Assembly: GCF_009707465.1 (NCBI RefSeq)
Contig: NZ_CP046120.1
Coordinates: 124,001-188,000 of the forward strand
From: Novosphingobium sp. Gsoil 351
GTDB taxonomy: Bacteria; Pseudomonadota; Alphaproteobacteria; Sphingomonadales; Sphingomonadaceae
Length of the DNA: 64,000 nt
Reading direction: 5' to 3'
Each line of letters starts with the position of its first letter. Positions within the stretch are counted from its first letter, which is position 1. The translations under genes and the position numbers were made by a program. The notes under the pieces were generated by a model. The model did not search any database. It was not told the origin of the DNA and saw only the letters and a program-made list of their open reading frames with translations. Shown piece by piece: positions 7,649 through 16,278 of the stretch.

Positions 7649-8758
7649 CTACTTCGGCACCACCAGGTATTTCTCCCCAGTCCGCCGCGCGTTGTAGTCG
7701 CTGACCGCTTCCTTGGTCAGCATCTCCTCCAACCCGACTTTCGCCTTGTAATGGCTGGCAAACGTCGTCGTCAGGTCCTTCATCACGCGCGCGCGCATCC
7801 GGCCGACGATCTCCATCCCAGCCTTGACCATGAACGGGGTCAGCAGCCAGCCCGACAGGTCCCAGGTCAGCCCGAACGCGCGGTTTAGGATCGTTGGCCC
7901 CAAGTCCAACGCGCCGTAGATGTACACCTTCTTGGCCTCGCTCGAACCATAGCGGCTGAACGCTGCGCCGCGGCTGGCGGCGGCTTCCATCGCAGTCAGG
8001 ATCTGCCCCGCCAGCGTCCCTCCGCCGATCGGATCGAACCCGATCATCGCCTTGGTCTCGGCGATCGCGTCGATCAGCCTGGGCATGAAATCGGCGTCGG
8101 TCATGTCGAGCACATGCGTCGCGCCGAGATCGGTAAGAATCTTGGCCTGCTCGGCGCTGCGGACGATGTTGACCAGCGGAATGCCATCTTCCCGGCAGAT
8201 CTTGACGAGCATTTGGCCAAGGTTGGAGGCGGCCGCGGCGTGGACGATCCCGGTGTAGCCTTCCAGCTTCATCGTCTCGACGAAACCCAGCGCGGTCATC
8301 GGATTGACGAAACTCGACGCGCCCTGCTCGGCGGTGACGCCATCGGCCAGCGGCATCGCCATCCGAGCATCGGCGATCGCGTGCGTGGCGTAGGCGGTGC
8401 CGGGCACGCAGGCGATCCGCTTGCCGATCAGCGCCTGAGCCTGCGGATCGTCGCCCGCCGCGATCACGGTCCCGGCGCACTCGTTACCCGCGGGCATTGC
8501 GAGGCCGTGCCGCGCCTTCATCGCGCGGGTGGCGTTGTCGGGCATTTTCGCGACGACCTTGCCTGGTGAATATGTCGCGTTGGCGGTATCGGCGCTGGCG
8601 AACAGCAGGCCAAGGTCGGATGGATTGATCGGCGCCGCCTCGACCTCGATCAGCACCTGGCTGCCGGTCGGATCGTCGAAGGTCTTGGGTGCGATTTCGA
8701 CCGTCAGCGTGCCGTCGGCGGCGAGGGTGGTGAGCAGTTGTTTGCCCTGGACGGTCAT
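7649..8758 (-). CDS. Zinc-binding-type (MDR) oxidoreductase
   Basis: A 369-residue member of the medium-chain dehydrogenase/reductase superfamily, closest in character to quinone oxidoreductase-like proteins. It has an N-terminal GroES-like domain ([21 protein letters not shown]) and a Rossmann domain with [13 protein letters not shown] and the nucleotide-binding segment [20 protein letters not shown], followed by [13 protein letters not shown] see no structural-zinc cysteine cluster, so it is probably a zinc-independent NAD(P)H-dependent enzyme. The ATG overlaps the truA stop codon (8755-8758, ATGA). The stop lies directly beside the (GA)31 tract. Confidence 0.88.
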   Translation of the reverse strand: MTVQGKQLLTTLAADGTLTVEIAPKTFDDPTGSQVLIEVEAAPINPSDLGLLFASADTANATYSPGKVVAKMPDNATRAMKARHGLAMPAGNECAGTVIAAGDDPQAQALIGKRIACVPGTAYATHAIADARMAMPLADGVTAEQGASSFVNPMTALGFVETMKLEGYTGIVHAAAASNLGQMLVKICREDGIPLVNIVRSAEQAKILTDLGATHVLDMTDADFMPRLIDAIAETKAMIGFDPIGGGTLAGQILTAMEAAASRGAAFSRYGSSEAKKVYIYGALDLGPTILNRAFGLTWDLSGWLLTPFMVKAGMEIVGRMRARVMKDLTTTFASHYKAKVGLEEMLTKEAVSDYNARRTGEKYLVVPK

Positions 8759-9507
8759 TGGTTCTCTCCCGGATAGATTGCAGCCACGAAGTAGAGCCCA
8801 TCGGGTGGCGCATTGAAACCCAAATGTGCGCGGTCACGCGCTTCCAGCGCCACGGCGAGATCGGCGCGGGTCCATTTCCCTTGACCGACCAGCGCGAGGC
8901 AACCCACCATCGAACGGACCTGGTGATGGAGGAAACTGCGCGCTGCCGCCTCGATCAGGACCTCTTCGCCTTCGCGCCGGACAGCCAGAGCATCGAGCGT
9001 CTTCAGCGGGCTGAGCGCTTGGCAATGCGCCGAGCGGAACGTGGTGAAATCGTGATGTCCGACCAACACTTGTGCGGCATCGTTCATAGCGTTTGCGGCG
9101 AGAGGCCGGGCGATCGGCCAAGCTCGTCCGGTGGCGAGCGCAAGCGGCGCGCGGCGGTTGACGATGCGATAGCGATATCGCCGCCCGATGCACGAGAACC
9201 GCGCATGCCAATCGTCGGGCACGGTCTCGCACGCCAGCACCGCGATGGGGTTAGGCCGCAGTCGCGCGTTGAGCGCTTCCATAAGCCGGAACGGCGTGAT
9301 GGCCTTGGCGACATCGATATGCGCGCGCATCGCCAGGGCGTGGACCCCGGTATCGGTGCGCCCCGCGGCGTGGAGCGTCGCCTGTTCGCCCAGCACCGCA
9401 AACGCCGCCTCCTCGACCGCCTGCTGCACACTGGCCCCGTGCGGCTGGCGCTGAAGTCCCATGAACGGGCCGCCGTCGTATTCGAGGGTTAGGGCGAAGC
9501 GGGTCAC
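8755..9507 (-). CDS. truA: tRNA pseudouridine(38-40) synthase TruA
   Basis: A 250-residue pseudouridine synthase of the TruA family. The catalytic Asp52 sits in [11 protein letters not shown], and the protein also has [19 protein letters not shown] and [13 protein letters not shown] motifs. It converts uridines at positions 38-40 of tRNA anticodon arms to pseudouridine. It is preceded by fmt in the same direction, the common alphaproteobacterial fmt-truA pairing. The ATG at 9507 gives the standard N-terminus [12 protein letters not shown]. The downstream oxidoreductase overlaps by four bases. Confidence 0.96.
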   Translation of the reverse strand: MTRFALTLEYDGGPFMGLQRQPHGASVQQAVEEAAFAVLGEQATLHAAGRTDTGVHALAMRAHIDVAKAITPFRLMEALNARLRPNPIAVLACETVPDDWHARFSCIGRRYRYRIVNRRAPLALATGRAWPIARPLAANAMNDAAQVLVGHHDFTTFRSAHCQALSPLKTLDALAVRREGEEVLIEAAARSFLHHQVRSMVGCLALVGQGKWTRADLAVALEARDRAHLGFNAPPDGLYFVAAIYPGENQ

Positions 9508-9552
9508 CGGAAGCTTAGCTCCATGACTTCGCTCGGGATGGCCGGGTTTGGG

Positions 9553-10464
9553 TCATACGATCAAGGTGCCCTGAGCGATGGACTTGCCGCGCAGCAGGTC
9601 CGCGGTTGCCATCGCGGAACGTCCCGCCCGCTGGATCGAGGTCGGGCGGATCGCGCCATCGCCGCAGGCGATGGTCAGCCGATCGTCGAGCGCCGTCCCC
9701 GGTAGACCGGTACCTTCAACGACTTCCGCCGCAAGTACGCGAAACCGTTCGCCCCCCAATTCGAACCACGCGCTTGGCGCGGGCGCGAAGGCGCGGACTT
9801 GGCGGCCGACTTGTTCGGCGGTTTGATGGAAATCGATCCGGCTCTCGGCCTTGTCGATCTTTTTTGCGTACGTTACGCCGTCTTCGGGCTGTGCAACTGG
9901 AGGATGCGAGGGCAGATCGCTCAGCACCTCCACGAGCAGGCTTGCGCCGACTTTACCCAACTCTTCAATGAGTTCACCCGCGGTCTTCCGGTCGATCGCA
10001 ACTTCGGCGGTCGCCAACACCGGCCCGGTATCCAGCCCAGCCTCCATTCGCATGATGCACACGCCGGTCAGCGTGTCCCCAGCCAGAATCGCGCGCTGAA
10101 TCGGCGCAGCGCCGCGCCATCTCGGCAGTAGCGAGGCGTGGACGTTGAGGCAGCCAAGGCGCGGTGCGTCGAGTACCGCCTGCGGCAGGATCAAGCCGTA
10201 GGCTGCGACCACTGCGATATGGGCGCCGAGCGCGGCGAACTCAGCTTGCTCCGCCGCACCTTTGAGCGATCCTGGGTGCCGCACCGCGATGCCGAGCTGT
10301 TCGGCGGTGAGCTGCACCGGCGACTTGCGGTACTGCTTGCCCCGCCCGGCGGGGCGTGGCGGCTGGGTATAAGTGGCGACGACCTCGTGGCCCGCCTCGA
10401 CCAGCGCGCGCAGCGTCGGCACCGCGAACTCCGGCGTGCCCATGAAGACGACCTTCAACCCCAA
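9553..10464 (-). CDS. fmt: Methionyl-tRNA formyltransferase
   Basis: A 303-residue protein with the formyltransferase signature: [17 protein letters not shown] at the N-terminus, [17 protein letters not shown] (about 107-123) holding the catalytic Asn and His, and LDTGPVL with the catalytic Asp. It formylates initiator Met-tRNA from 10-formyl-THF. The start is a TTG: 10464 is used because AGGAAG lies seven bases upstream; TTG at 10458 would give the more typical M-K-V-V-F beginning. The apparent ribosome-binding site lies in the arm of a REP-like repeat. The usual upstream partner def is nearby at 11655 but on the opposite strand. Confidence 0.95.
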   Translation of the reverse strand: MGLKVVFMGTPEFAVPTLRALVEAGHEVVATYTQPPRPAGRGKQYRKSPVQLTAEQLGIAVRHPGSLKGAAEQAEFAALGAHIAVVAAYGLILPQAVLDAPRLGCLNVHASLLPRWRGAAPIQRAILAGDTLTGVCIMRMEAGLDTGPVLATAEVAIDRKTAGELIEELGKVGASLLVEVLSDLPSHPPVAQPEDGVTYAKKIDKAESRIDFHQTAEQVGRQVRAFAPAPSAWFELGGERFRVLAAEVVEGTGLPGTALDDRLTIACGDGAIRPTSIQRAGRSAMATADLLRGKSIAQGTLIV

Positions 10465-10466
10465 TT

Positions 10467-10555
10467 CCGTTCTTCCTGAGCTTGTCGAAGGACCGTCCTT
10501 ACTTTTGCACCGTCGAAAGGGAAGAGCGGGGCTTCGACAACCTCAGCCTGAACGG
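10467..10555. repeat. REP-like palindromic element, family 1 copy 1
   Basis: The left arm ends CTGAGCTTGTCGAAG and the right arm begins CTTCGACAACCTCAG, with a core CCGTCCTTACTT and a trailing AAGGGAAGAG. The same arms and core recur at 19279-19334 and 46922-47008. The element fills the space between divergent fmt and recR and supplies the sequence upstream of the fmt start. Confidence 0.75.
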
Positions 10556-10566
10556 TAAAGGGAGAT

Positions 10567-11161
10567 ATGGCTTCCTCGGAAATCGAAAACCTCAGCGCCG
10601 CCCTGGCCAAGCTTCCCGGCCTCGGCCCGCGCTCGGCGCGACGTGCGGTGCTGTGGCTGATCAAACGGCGCGAAACCGCGTTGGTCCAGCTCGTTTCGGC
10701 GCTGAACTCGGTGCAGGGTGCGCTCGTCGAGTGCGGCATCTGCGGCAATGTCGATACCCGCGATCCCTGCGCGATCTGCGCCGATCGCCGCCGCGACCAG
10801 CGCCAGCTCTGCGTGGTCGAGGAAGTCGCCGACTTGTGGGCGCTCGATCGCGCCAAGCTGTTCCAGGGACGCTATCACGTGCTCGGCGGGCGGCTCTCGG
10901 CGCTCGATGGCGTGCGGCCAGAAGATATCGCGATCGCCCGCCTGATCGCGCGGGTGGCGGAGGGTGGGATCGACGAAGTGGTGCTTGCAACCAACGCCAC
11001 ACTCGAAGGCCAGACGACCGCGCACTATATCGCCGAGCGGCTTGAGAGTTATCCGATCCGCCTGACCCAGCTCGCCCACGGGCTGCCGGTAGGGGGAGAT
11101 CGACTACCTCGACGAGGGAACGCTCGCCCAAGCGTTGCGCGCAAGGCGGCCGGTGGGCTAG
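10567..11161 (+). pseudogene. recR: Recombination mediator RecR, frameshifted near C-terminus
   Basis: The first 175 or so residues are a normal RecR: an N-terminal helix-hairpin-helix ([19 protein letters not shown]), a C4 zinc motif (CGICG and CAIC, residues 56-71), then a Toprim domain beginning [13 protein letters not shown] and ending [20 protein letters not shown]. The reading frame then breaks in a G-run (11092-11096). In another frame the expected ending [18 protein letters not shown] reaches a TAG at 11159-11161, giving about 198 residues. Without correction the open frame runs on into antisense of the next gene. RecR loads RecA with RecF/RecO. The break fits loss of two Gs or gain of one. 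Confidence 0.9.
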
Positions 11162-11544
11162 CCGCCGGGCTTGCCGAGGATCGTCTCGGTGTGGAGCGCG
11201 CACTTCCAGTTGCCACCTTCGCGCACCCAGGTGCTGCTGTCTGCGCAGTGCAGGTCCATCGCCTCTCCCCGCATCTCGCCGGTCTGGTGGACTTTGTAGG
11301 CGATCACCGCGACGTCGTCGGCGGGAAAGATCACGTCCATTTCGCTGAAAGCGAACTTTTCGAGTGTCCACTGGCCTTCTTCGGTCATTTTCTCGTACGT
11401 GGCGGGGTCGATCCGCATTGATCCCATGGGGCCGGTGATCAGGCATTCCTCGGCGATCATCGTCGCCGCGGTCTTGGCGTCCTTGTCGACCATGGACTGC
11501 CAAAAGCGGATTTCGAGTTTTTCGATTTCGGCGGATTGGGTCAT
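11158..11544 (-). CDS. SnoaL/DUF4440-like NTF2-fold protein
   Basis: A 128-residue protein with the pattern of ketosteroid-isomerase/DUF4440-type NTF2-like folds: an N-terminal helix [20 protein letters not shown], then strands ending in [20 protein letters not shown]. Such proteins are cone-shaped dimers used as isomerases, cyclases or binding proteins; no specific catalytic residues can be assigned. It is convergent with recR and the two stop codons share the palindrome CTAG (11158-11161). A 14-bp palindrome lies 22 bases upstream of the ATG. Confidence 0.8.
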   Translation of the reverse strand: MTQSAEIEKLEIRFWQSMVDKDAKTAATMIAEECLITGPMGSMRIDPATYEKMTEEGQWTLEKFAFSEMDVIFPADDVAVIAYKVHQTGEMRGEAMDLHCADSSTWVREGGNWKCALHTETILGKPGG

Positions 11545-11565
11545 CGCTCGGCTTCTTTCGCTCGT

Positions 11566-11579
11566 GCGGTTCGAACCGC
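11566..11579. promoter_or_regulatory. Palindrome in divergent promoter region
   Basis: GCGGTTCGAACCGC is a perfect 14-bp palindrome in the space between the DUF4440-like gene (minus) and def (plus). Position and symmetry would suit an operator, but no regulator gene is adjacent, so its role is unproven. Confidence 0.3.
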
Positions 11580-11654
11580 CGGACGCGCTCCGGGTTCCGC
11601 ATTGATCGAACGCGCTTCCTTGCCGAATCCCCCGCGCGAGATTATCTGGCGGGC

Positions 11655-12224
11655 ATGGCTATCCGCGAAATCCTCGAAATCCCCGATCCACGGCTCAAGC
11701 TGGTCTCCAAGCGTGTCGAGACGTTCGACGACGACCTACGCACACTTGCCGCCGACATGCTCGAAACGATGTACGACGCCCCCGGGATCGGTCTCGCCGC
11801 GATCCAGGTCGGCGTTCCGCTGCGCCTCCTGGTCATAGACTTGCAGGAACCCGACGAGGACGCTGAGCCCGAGGTATGCCACGCCCACGGCGGCGAGAGC
11901 CACACGCATCGGCCAGTGAAGCGCGCGCCCCGCATATTTGTGAATCCGGAGATTCTCGATCCCTCGCAAGAGCTTAATGTCTATAGCGAAGGTTGTCTCT
12001 CGGTTCCTGAAATCTACGCCGACGTCGAACGCCCGGCCGCGATCCGCGCCCGCTGGCAGGATCTCGACGGCAAGGTCCACGAGGAGCAGATGGACGGCTT
12101 GTGGGCGACCTGCCTCCAGCACGAGATGGACCATCTCGAAGGCATCCTGTTCATCGATCACCTCAGCCGCCTGAAACGGCAGATGGCGCTGAAGAAACTG
12201 CAAAAGCTGCGCCAGGCGGCGTGA
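11655..12224 (+). CDS. def: Peptide deformylase
   Basis: A 189-residue type I deformylase with all three signatures: GIGLAAIQ (44-51), EGCLSVP (112-118, the Cys ligand) and HEMDH (156-160, the His ligands and catalytic Glu). It removes the N-formyl group from nascent proteins and balances fmt. Compared with the usual 165-180 residues, it has an inserted loop at about 66-90 that is acidic and then His/Cys-rich (EVCHAHGGESHTH). That loop may bind metal, which is inference. The gene is read away from fmt-truA. Confidence 0.96.
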   Translation: MAIREILEIPDPRLKLVSKRVETFDDDLRTLAADMLETMYDAPGIGLAAIQVGVPLRLLVIDLQEPDEDAEPEVCHAHGGESHTHRPVKRAPRIFVNPEILDPSQELNVYSEGCLSVPEIYADVERPAAIRARWQDLDGKVHEEQMDGLWATCLQHEMDHLEGILFIDHLSRLKRQMALKKLQKLRQAA

Positions 12225-12328
12225 GCGCCACCATGTTCCCTGTTGCATTCGGCGTGAGCGCTGCTGCGCTTGCAATGTAGGGTTTCGCCGCGTAGGTTCG
12301 CGTTCCGTTCTCTTTTCCGGACGCCTTG

Positions 12329-13780
12329 GTGAACCCGACTGTTATCGCCCTCATCGCACTGTGCGTTGGCCTTCTTGCCGGGACGGCGCTGGGCTGGTTC
12401 GCCGGTTCGCGACCCGCAGCCGTTTGGCGCGCGCGCCATGCAGAGCGTGACGCCGAGGCGCGCGAGGTCGGAGAGCGGTTGGCGCGAATGGTGCCGGAAT
12501 TGGCGACGATGAGCGAACGCGCTGCGCGCGCCGACTCGATGGCGAACGATCTTGATCGAGCGCGGGAGGATCGCGAAGGTTTGCGCGCCGAAATCGCGCG
12601 GCTGCGAGCCGACGCGGCGAACTTCGCCGATCGCGAACGGCTGCTGATCGAGGCTCGCGAATTGTTACTCAAAGAGTTTCAGAATGCCGGGGCCAAAGTG
12701 CTTGAAGGCGCGCAGAAATCCTTTCTCGATCGAGCGGGCGAGCGGTTCGCCCAATCGGAAGACAAGAACGAGGCGCGGATCAAGGCGCTGCTCGAGCCCG
12801 TCGGGGCGAAGTTGACGCTCTACGAAGAGCAGGTTCGCAAGCTCGAGCGTGAGCGGGTCGATGCTTTCGGCAATCTTTCGGGTCTGATCGAAGGCATGCG
12901 CGCCGGGCAGGAGGCGATCCGGGCCGAGGCGCAGCGGCTCGGCAATTCGCTGACCAACGCCCCCAAGGCGCGCGGGCGCTGGGGCGAGCGGGCGCTCCAG
13001 AACGTGCTCGAACAATGCGGGCTGACCGAGCACACCGACTTCGATCTCGAGCATTCGATCGATACCGAAGACGGCCGCCTCCGGCCCGATGCGATCGTGC
13101 ACGTGCCCGGCCAGAAGAAGCTGGTGATCGACGCCAAAGTCTCACTCAACGCCTACCAGGCCGCGTTCGAATCGAACGACGATGCAGAGCGCAAGCGGCA
13201 CTTCGATCTGCACGCGCGGTCGATGCGCAACCATGTCCAGACGCTGGGGGCCAAGGGCTATCAGAGTCAGTTCGCCGAAGCGCCCGACTATGTCGTGATG
13301 TTCGTGCCCGGCGAGCATTTCGTCTCGGCGGCGCTGGAGCACGACCCCGAGCTGTGGGATTTCGCGTTCCGCAACAAGGTTCTGCTCGCCACGCCGACCA
13401 ATCTGGTGGCGATTGCGCGAACCGTGGCGATGGTGTGGAAGCAAGACACGATCGCACGCGAGGCGGTCGAGATCGGCAGGGCCGGAGGCGAGCTCTACGA
13501 TCGCCTCGCCACCGCCGCCGAACACCTCAAGGGCATGGGAGGAGGGCTCGATCGCGCGGTGCGCAAATACAACGATTTCGTCGGCAGTTTCGAACGCAAC
13601 GTCCTCACCTCGGGTCGCCGCCTGCGCGACAAAGGGATCGAGATCGGCAAGCGGGAGATCGAAGACGTCCCGCTGGTGGATGCGTTGCCGCGTCATGGCG
13701 ATGTCATGAACGCTTCGGAACCGGGCGAGGCGCTGCTCATTGAGGAAGCGGCGAGCGAGGCAGCGCGGGACACCGGGTAA
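12329..13780 (+). CDS. rmuC: DNA recombination protein RmuC
   Basis: A protein of about 483 residues with an N-terminal membrane anchor (IALIALCVGLLAGTALGWFAG), a long coiled coil (about 30-180) rich in Glu, Arg and Ala, and a C-terminal RmuC domain with RGRWGERALQNVLEQCGL, LVIDAKVSLNAYQ and PDYVVMFVPGEHF. The domain resembles PD-(D/E)XK nucleases and acts against inverted-repeat recombination. GTG at 12329 is used; TTG at 12326 is the alternative, and no strong ribosome-binding site distinguishes them. The stop overlaps the next gene's ATG (TAATG). Confidence 0.93.
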   Translation: MNPTVIALIALCVGLLAGTALGWFAGSRPAAVWRARHAERDAEAREVGERLARMVPELATMSERAARADSMANDLDRAREDREGLRAEIARLRADAANFADRERLLIEARELLLKEFQNAGAKVLEGAQKSFLDRAGERFAQSEDKNEARIKALLEPVGAKLTLYEEQVRKLERERVDAFGNLSGLIEGMRAGQEAIRAEAQRLGNSLTNAPKARGRWGERALQNVLEQCGLTEHTDFDLEHSIDTEDGRLRPDAIVHVPGQKKLVIDAKVSLNAYQAAFESNDDAERKRHFDLHARSMRNHVQTLGAKGYQSQFAEAPDYVVMFVPGEHFVSAALEHDPELWDFAFRNKVLLATPTNLVAIARTVAMVWKQDTIAREAVEIGRAGGELYDRLATAAEHLKGMGGGLDRAVRKYNDFVGSFERNVLTSGRRLRDKGIEIGKREIEDVPLVDALPRHGDVMNASEPGEALLIEEAASEAARDTG

Positions 13781-14568
13781 TGCGAGGCAGGGGGCTGACG
13801 ACGTTGGCGGCCGCGCTGGCTCTGCTGGCAGCCTGTGATCGGGCTGCAGTTCCACCCGAAACCGCGCGGAGCGCAATTCCCGAGGCGTTGGCGCCGCCGG
13901 TCGCTCCACCCGCGACCCCATCCGCCGCGCCGGTTCCACCCCCCACCGCCAGCGAGTCGCCTGCCGTCGAGGCCCGCGATTGGGCCAAGCCGCTCGTGGC
14001 GTTTGTCCCGCGGGACGAATGCGTGCGGTTGCCAGGATACCCTGCGTTCCGCGAGGCGCTGTTCGCCGCGACGGCCAAGCGCGATGCCGATGCGCTCGTT
14101 GCGCTGGCCGATCCCGCCATCCACCTCGACTTCGGGGGAGGTGCCGGACTCGACGAATTACGCAAGCGGCTCATCGATCCGAAGGGTGCGTTATGGGGCG
14201 AAATTGCCGCGCTCGCCCGGCTCGGTTGCGCGGCCGACGGCACCGTCGCGACGCTCCCCGCGATCTTCTCACGCGTGCCCGACGACGTCGATCCCGGGCG
14301 GACGATGCTGGTCACCGGCAACGAGGTTCCTTTGCGGCGCAAGCCTTCGCCCGCCGCATCCGAAGTGCGCCTGCTCGACTGGGCGCTGGTGACGCTCAAG
14401 GACGACGGTTTCGATCCCGCCGCGCGTTATACCCAAGTGACCGCCGGAGACGGATCGAGCGGGTTCGTGGCCACCGCCAAACTTCGCAGCCTGCTCGACT
14501 ATCGCCTGATCGCCGACAAAGGCGAGGGTGGGTCCTACCGGATTACTGCGCTGATCGCCGGCGATTAG
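13780..14568 (+). CDS. Lipoprotein with SH3-like C-terminal region
   Basis: A 262-residue secreted lipoprotein: the signal peptide ends in LLAAC with the lipidated Cys at residue 19, followed by a Pro/Ala-rich linker (about 30-58). A helical middle part (PAFREALFAATAKRDADALV) precedes a C-terminal segment about residues 165-245 (GNEVPLRRKPSPAASEVRLL, then GFVATAKLRSLLDYR) that looks like a bacterial SH3-type domain. Its start overlaps the rmuC stop by one base. No enzymatic motif is seen; an envelope-binding role is inferred. Confidence 0.8.
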   Translation: MRGRGLTTLAAALALLAACDRAAVPPETARSAIPEALAPPVAPPATPSAAPVPPPTASESPAVEARDWAKPLVAFVPRDECVRLPGYPAFREALFAATAKRDADALVALADPAIHLDFGGGAGLDELRKRLIDPKGALWGEIAALARLGCAADGTVATLPAIFSRVPDDVDPGRTMLVTGNEVPLRRKPSPAASEVRLLDWALVTLKDDGFDPAARYTQVTAGDGSSGFVATAKLRSLLDYRLIADKGEGGSYRITALIAGD

Positions 14569-14596
14569 GCGCCCTGCGTGAAATGCAGCATCCAAT

Positions 14597-14613
14597 CCGC
14601 TCGTGTCGAGCGG
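14597..14613. repeat. Short hairpin resembling family 2 REP arm
   Basis: CCGCTCG and CGAGCGG form a perfect 7-bp stem around TGT, between the convergent lipoprotein and methyltransferase genes. The CCGCTCGTGTCGAGC string matches the arm of the family 2 elements at 24777 and 41205, so this may be a truncated copy serving as a terminator hairpin. Confidence 0.4.
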
Positions 14614-14635
14614 ATCATACAGCCCGCCGATCGCT

Positions 14636-15433
14636 CTACGGGCGCAGCGCCGCATCGACCTCGTAAGCGAGCACCGCCGCGGCAACCGCGGCGTTTAGGC
14701 TGTCGGCGCGACCGCGCATCGGCATCGTCACGCGCAGATCGCAGGCCGCCTCGTAGTCTTCGGGTAACCCGCGCGATTCGTTGCCGACCAGGATAAAACA
14801 GGGTGCCTGGTAGGCCGCACGGCGGAATGGGACGGCCTTTCGCAGCGACGCTCCCACCAATTGGCTGGGACCGGCGCGCAGCCATGGCAGGAACTCGTCC
14901 CACCGCGCCTTGGCGATCGGCACCGTGAAGATCGCACCCATGCTCGCGCGAACCGCTTCGACCGAGAACGGATCGGCGCAGTCGTCGAGCAGAATCAGTC
15001 CGCCCGCGCCGACCGCGTCGGCGGTGCGCAGCATCGTCCCGAGGTTGCCCGGATCGCGCAGCGCCTGGGCGACCAGCATCAGCGGCGCGGTGCGATCGAT
15101 CGCGTCGAGCGCGGTTGGCCATTCGGCGAAAACCCCCGCTACCGCCTGCGGGTTTTCCTTCCCGGTGACTTTGGCGAGCAGTTCGGGCGTCAGTTCCAGG
15201 ACCTCGCCACCGGCATCGTCGACCGCACGTTCGAGCGCGTCGAGCAGGGGATGCGGCTCGCGACCCTCGGCCATCAGCAAAATCTCGGGAATACGCCCCC
15301 ATTCGCGCGCATCGGTCAGCAGGCGCAGGCCTTCCGCCAGAAACCGTCGCTCCTCGCGGCGATGCTTCTTGTCCCGCAGCGCGCGGATCGCCTTGACGGT
15401 GGGATTGGAAAATCCGCTGATCTGGCGGCGCAT
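14636..15433 (-). CDS. TrmH-family (SpoU) RNA methyltransferase
   Basis: A 265-residue SPOUT-class methyltransferase. The N-terminal substrate-binding part contains NPTVKAIRALRDKKHRREER and FLAEGLRLL. The catalytic trefoil knot follows with ALRDPGNLGTMLRTADAVGA, PFSVEAVRASMGAIFTVP, LVGNESRGLP and a final SLNAAVAAAVLAYE. These enzymes 2'-O-methylate tRNA or rRNA with SAM; the specific target is not clear here. The ATG at 15433 is selected; a GTG three codons upstream is also possible. It follows the HPr gene in the same direction. Confidence 0.92.
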   Translation of the reverse strand: MRRQISGFSNPTVKAIRALRDKKHRREERRFLAEGLRLLTDAREWGRIPEILLMAEGREPHPLLDALERAVDDAGGEVLELTPELLAKVTGKENPQAVAGVFAEWPTALDAIDRTAPLMLVAQALRDPGNLGTMLRTADAVGAGGLILLDDCADPFSVEAVRASMGAIFTVPIAKARWDEFLPWLRAGPSQLVGASLRKAVPFRRAAYQAPCFILVGNESRGLPEDYEAACDLRVTMPMRGRADSLNAAVAAAVLAYEVDAALRP

Positions 15434-15455
15434 GGTGCGCACGAGGGCCGCGCCC

Positions 15456-15734
15456 TCAATCCTCGCCAAAGCCGTCGACGACCAGTCCGACCAGCTTGGC
15501 CAGCGCGGTCTCGGCCCCTTCGCCACCGACGACGATCTCGATCGCATCGCCCTTGGCCGCGCCTAGCATCATCAGTCCAAGGATGCTGCCGCCGGCGGCC
15601 TCCGCGCCGTCCCTGTATACGCTGACGGTGAGTGAGTCGGGTAGCTTCGCGACCGCGTTGACGAACTTTGCGCTGGCGCGGGCGTGGAGCCCACGCTGAT
15701 TGGTGATGACCACCGTCTCGCGCGCTTCGCTCAA
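15456..15734 (-). CDS. PTS phosphocarrier protein HPr
   Basis: A 92-residue HPr with the phosphorylatable His17 in ITNQRGLHARASAKF and the regulatory serine at about Ser50 in AGGSILGLMMLGA. It starts at TTG 15734; no ATG or GTG is available in frame after the EIIA stop. In alphaproteobacteria lacking sugar EII permeases this HPr belongs to the regulatory PTS, passing phosphate from EI(Ntr) to EIIA proteins, while HprK acts on the serine. It lies 19 bases after the EIIA gene. Confidence 0.95.
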   Translation of the reverse strand: MSEARETVVITNQRGLHARASAKFVNAVAKLPDSLTVSVYRDGAEAAGGSILGLMMLGAAKGDAIEIVVGGEGAETALAKLVGLVVDGFGED

Positions 15735-15753
15735 GCCCCGGCCCCCACGATGC

Positions 15754-16158
15754 TCAGGCGTCTTGCCCGAGGAATTCGGAGGCGACGGTGATGTAGTTGC
15801 GCCCGGCATCGCGCGCGGCACGGGCGGCCGCCTCGACGCTCATGCACTTGCGCGCGCCCGCCAGGCGAATCAGCATCGGCAGGTTGATTCCGGCGATTAC
15901 CTCGACCCGGCCTGCCTGCATCAGCGAGATCGCCAGGTTGGAGGGGGTGCCGCCGAACAGATCGGTAAGGACGATCGCGCCGCCGCCCGAATCGACCCGT
16001 CGGATGGCGTCGGCGATCTCCTTGCGGCGTTTCTCCATGTCGTCATGCGGGCCGATGCACACCGCGGCGATGTCGCCCTGCGCACCGACGACGTGCTCCA
16101 TCGCATTGATGAATTCCTCGGCCAGGCGGCCGTGGGTAACCAGAATGAGGCCGATCAT
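15754..16158 (-). CDS. PTS mannose-family EIIA protein
   Basis: A 134-residue EIIA(Man)-type domain with the phospho-accepting His9 in MIGLILVTHGRLAEEF and the VLTDLFGGTPSNLA segment typical of the family. No EIIB or EIIC domains are present, so it is a stand-alone regulatory EIIA receiving phosphate from HPr. ATG at 16158 gives the canonical N-terminus. Order on the minus strand is rapZ, this gene, HPr, matching the conserved alphaproteobacterial cluster. Confidence 0.94.
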   Translation of the reverse strand: MIGLILVTHGRLAEEFINAMEHVVGAQGDIAAVCIGPHDDMEKRRKEIADAIRRVDSGGGAIVLTDLFGGTPSNLAISLMQAGRVEVIAGINLPMLIRLAGARKCMSVEAAARAARDAGRNYITVASEFLGQDA

Positions 16159-16278
16159 GGAATCAGCAGTGCTCCATTGCGGGAAACTCACAGCCATCAG
16201 CGCGCGCGCTTGAACCCGCGCTTGACGGTGCTGCCTGGATCGACAGGAAGAAAAGACGAATGATGCGGGCCCCGGGAA

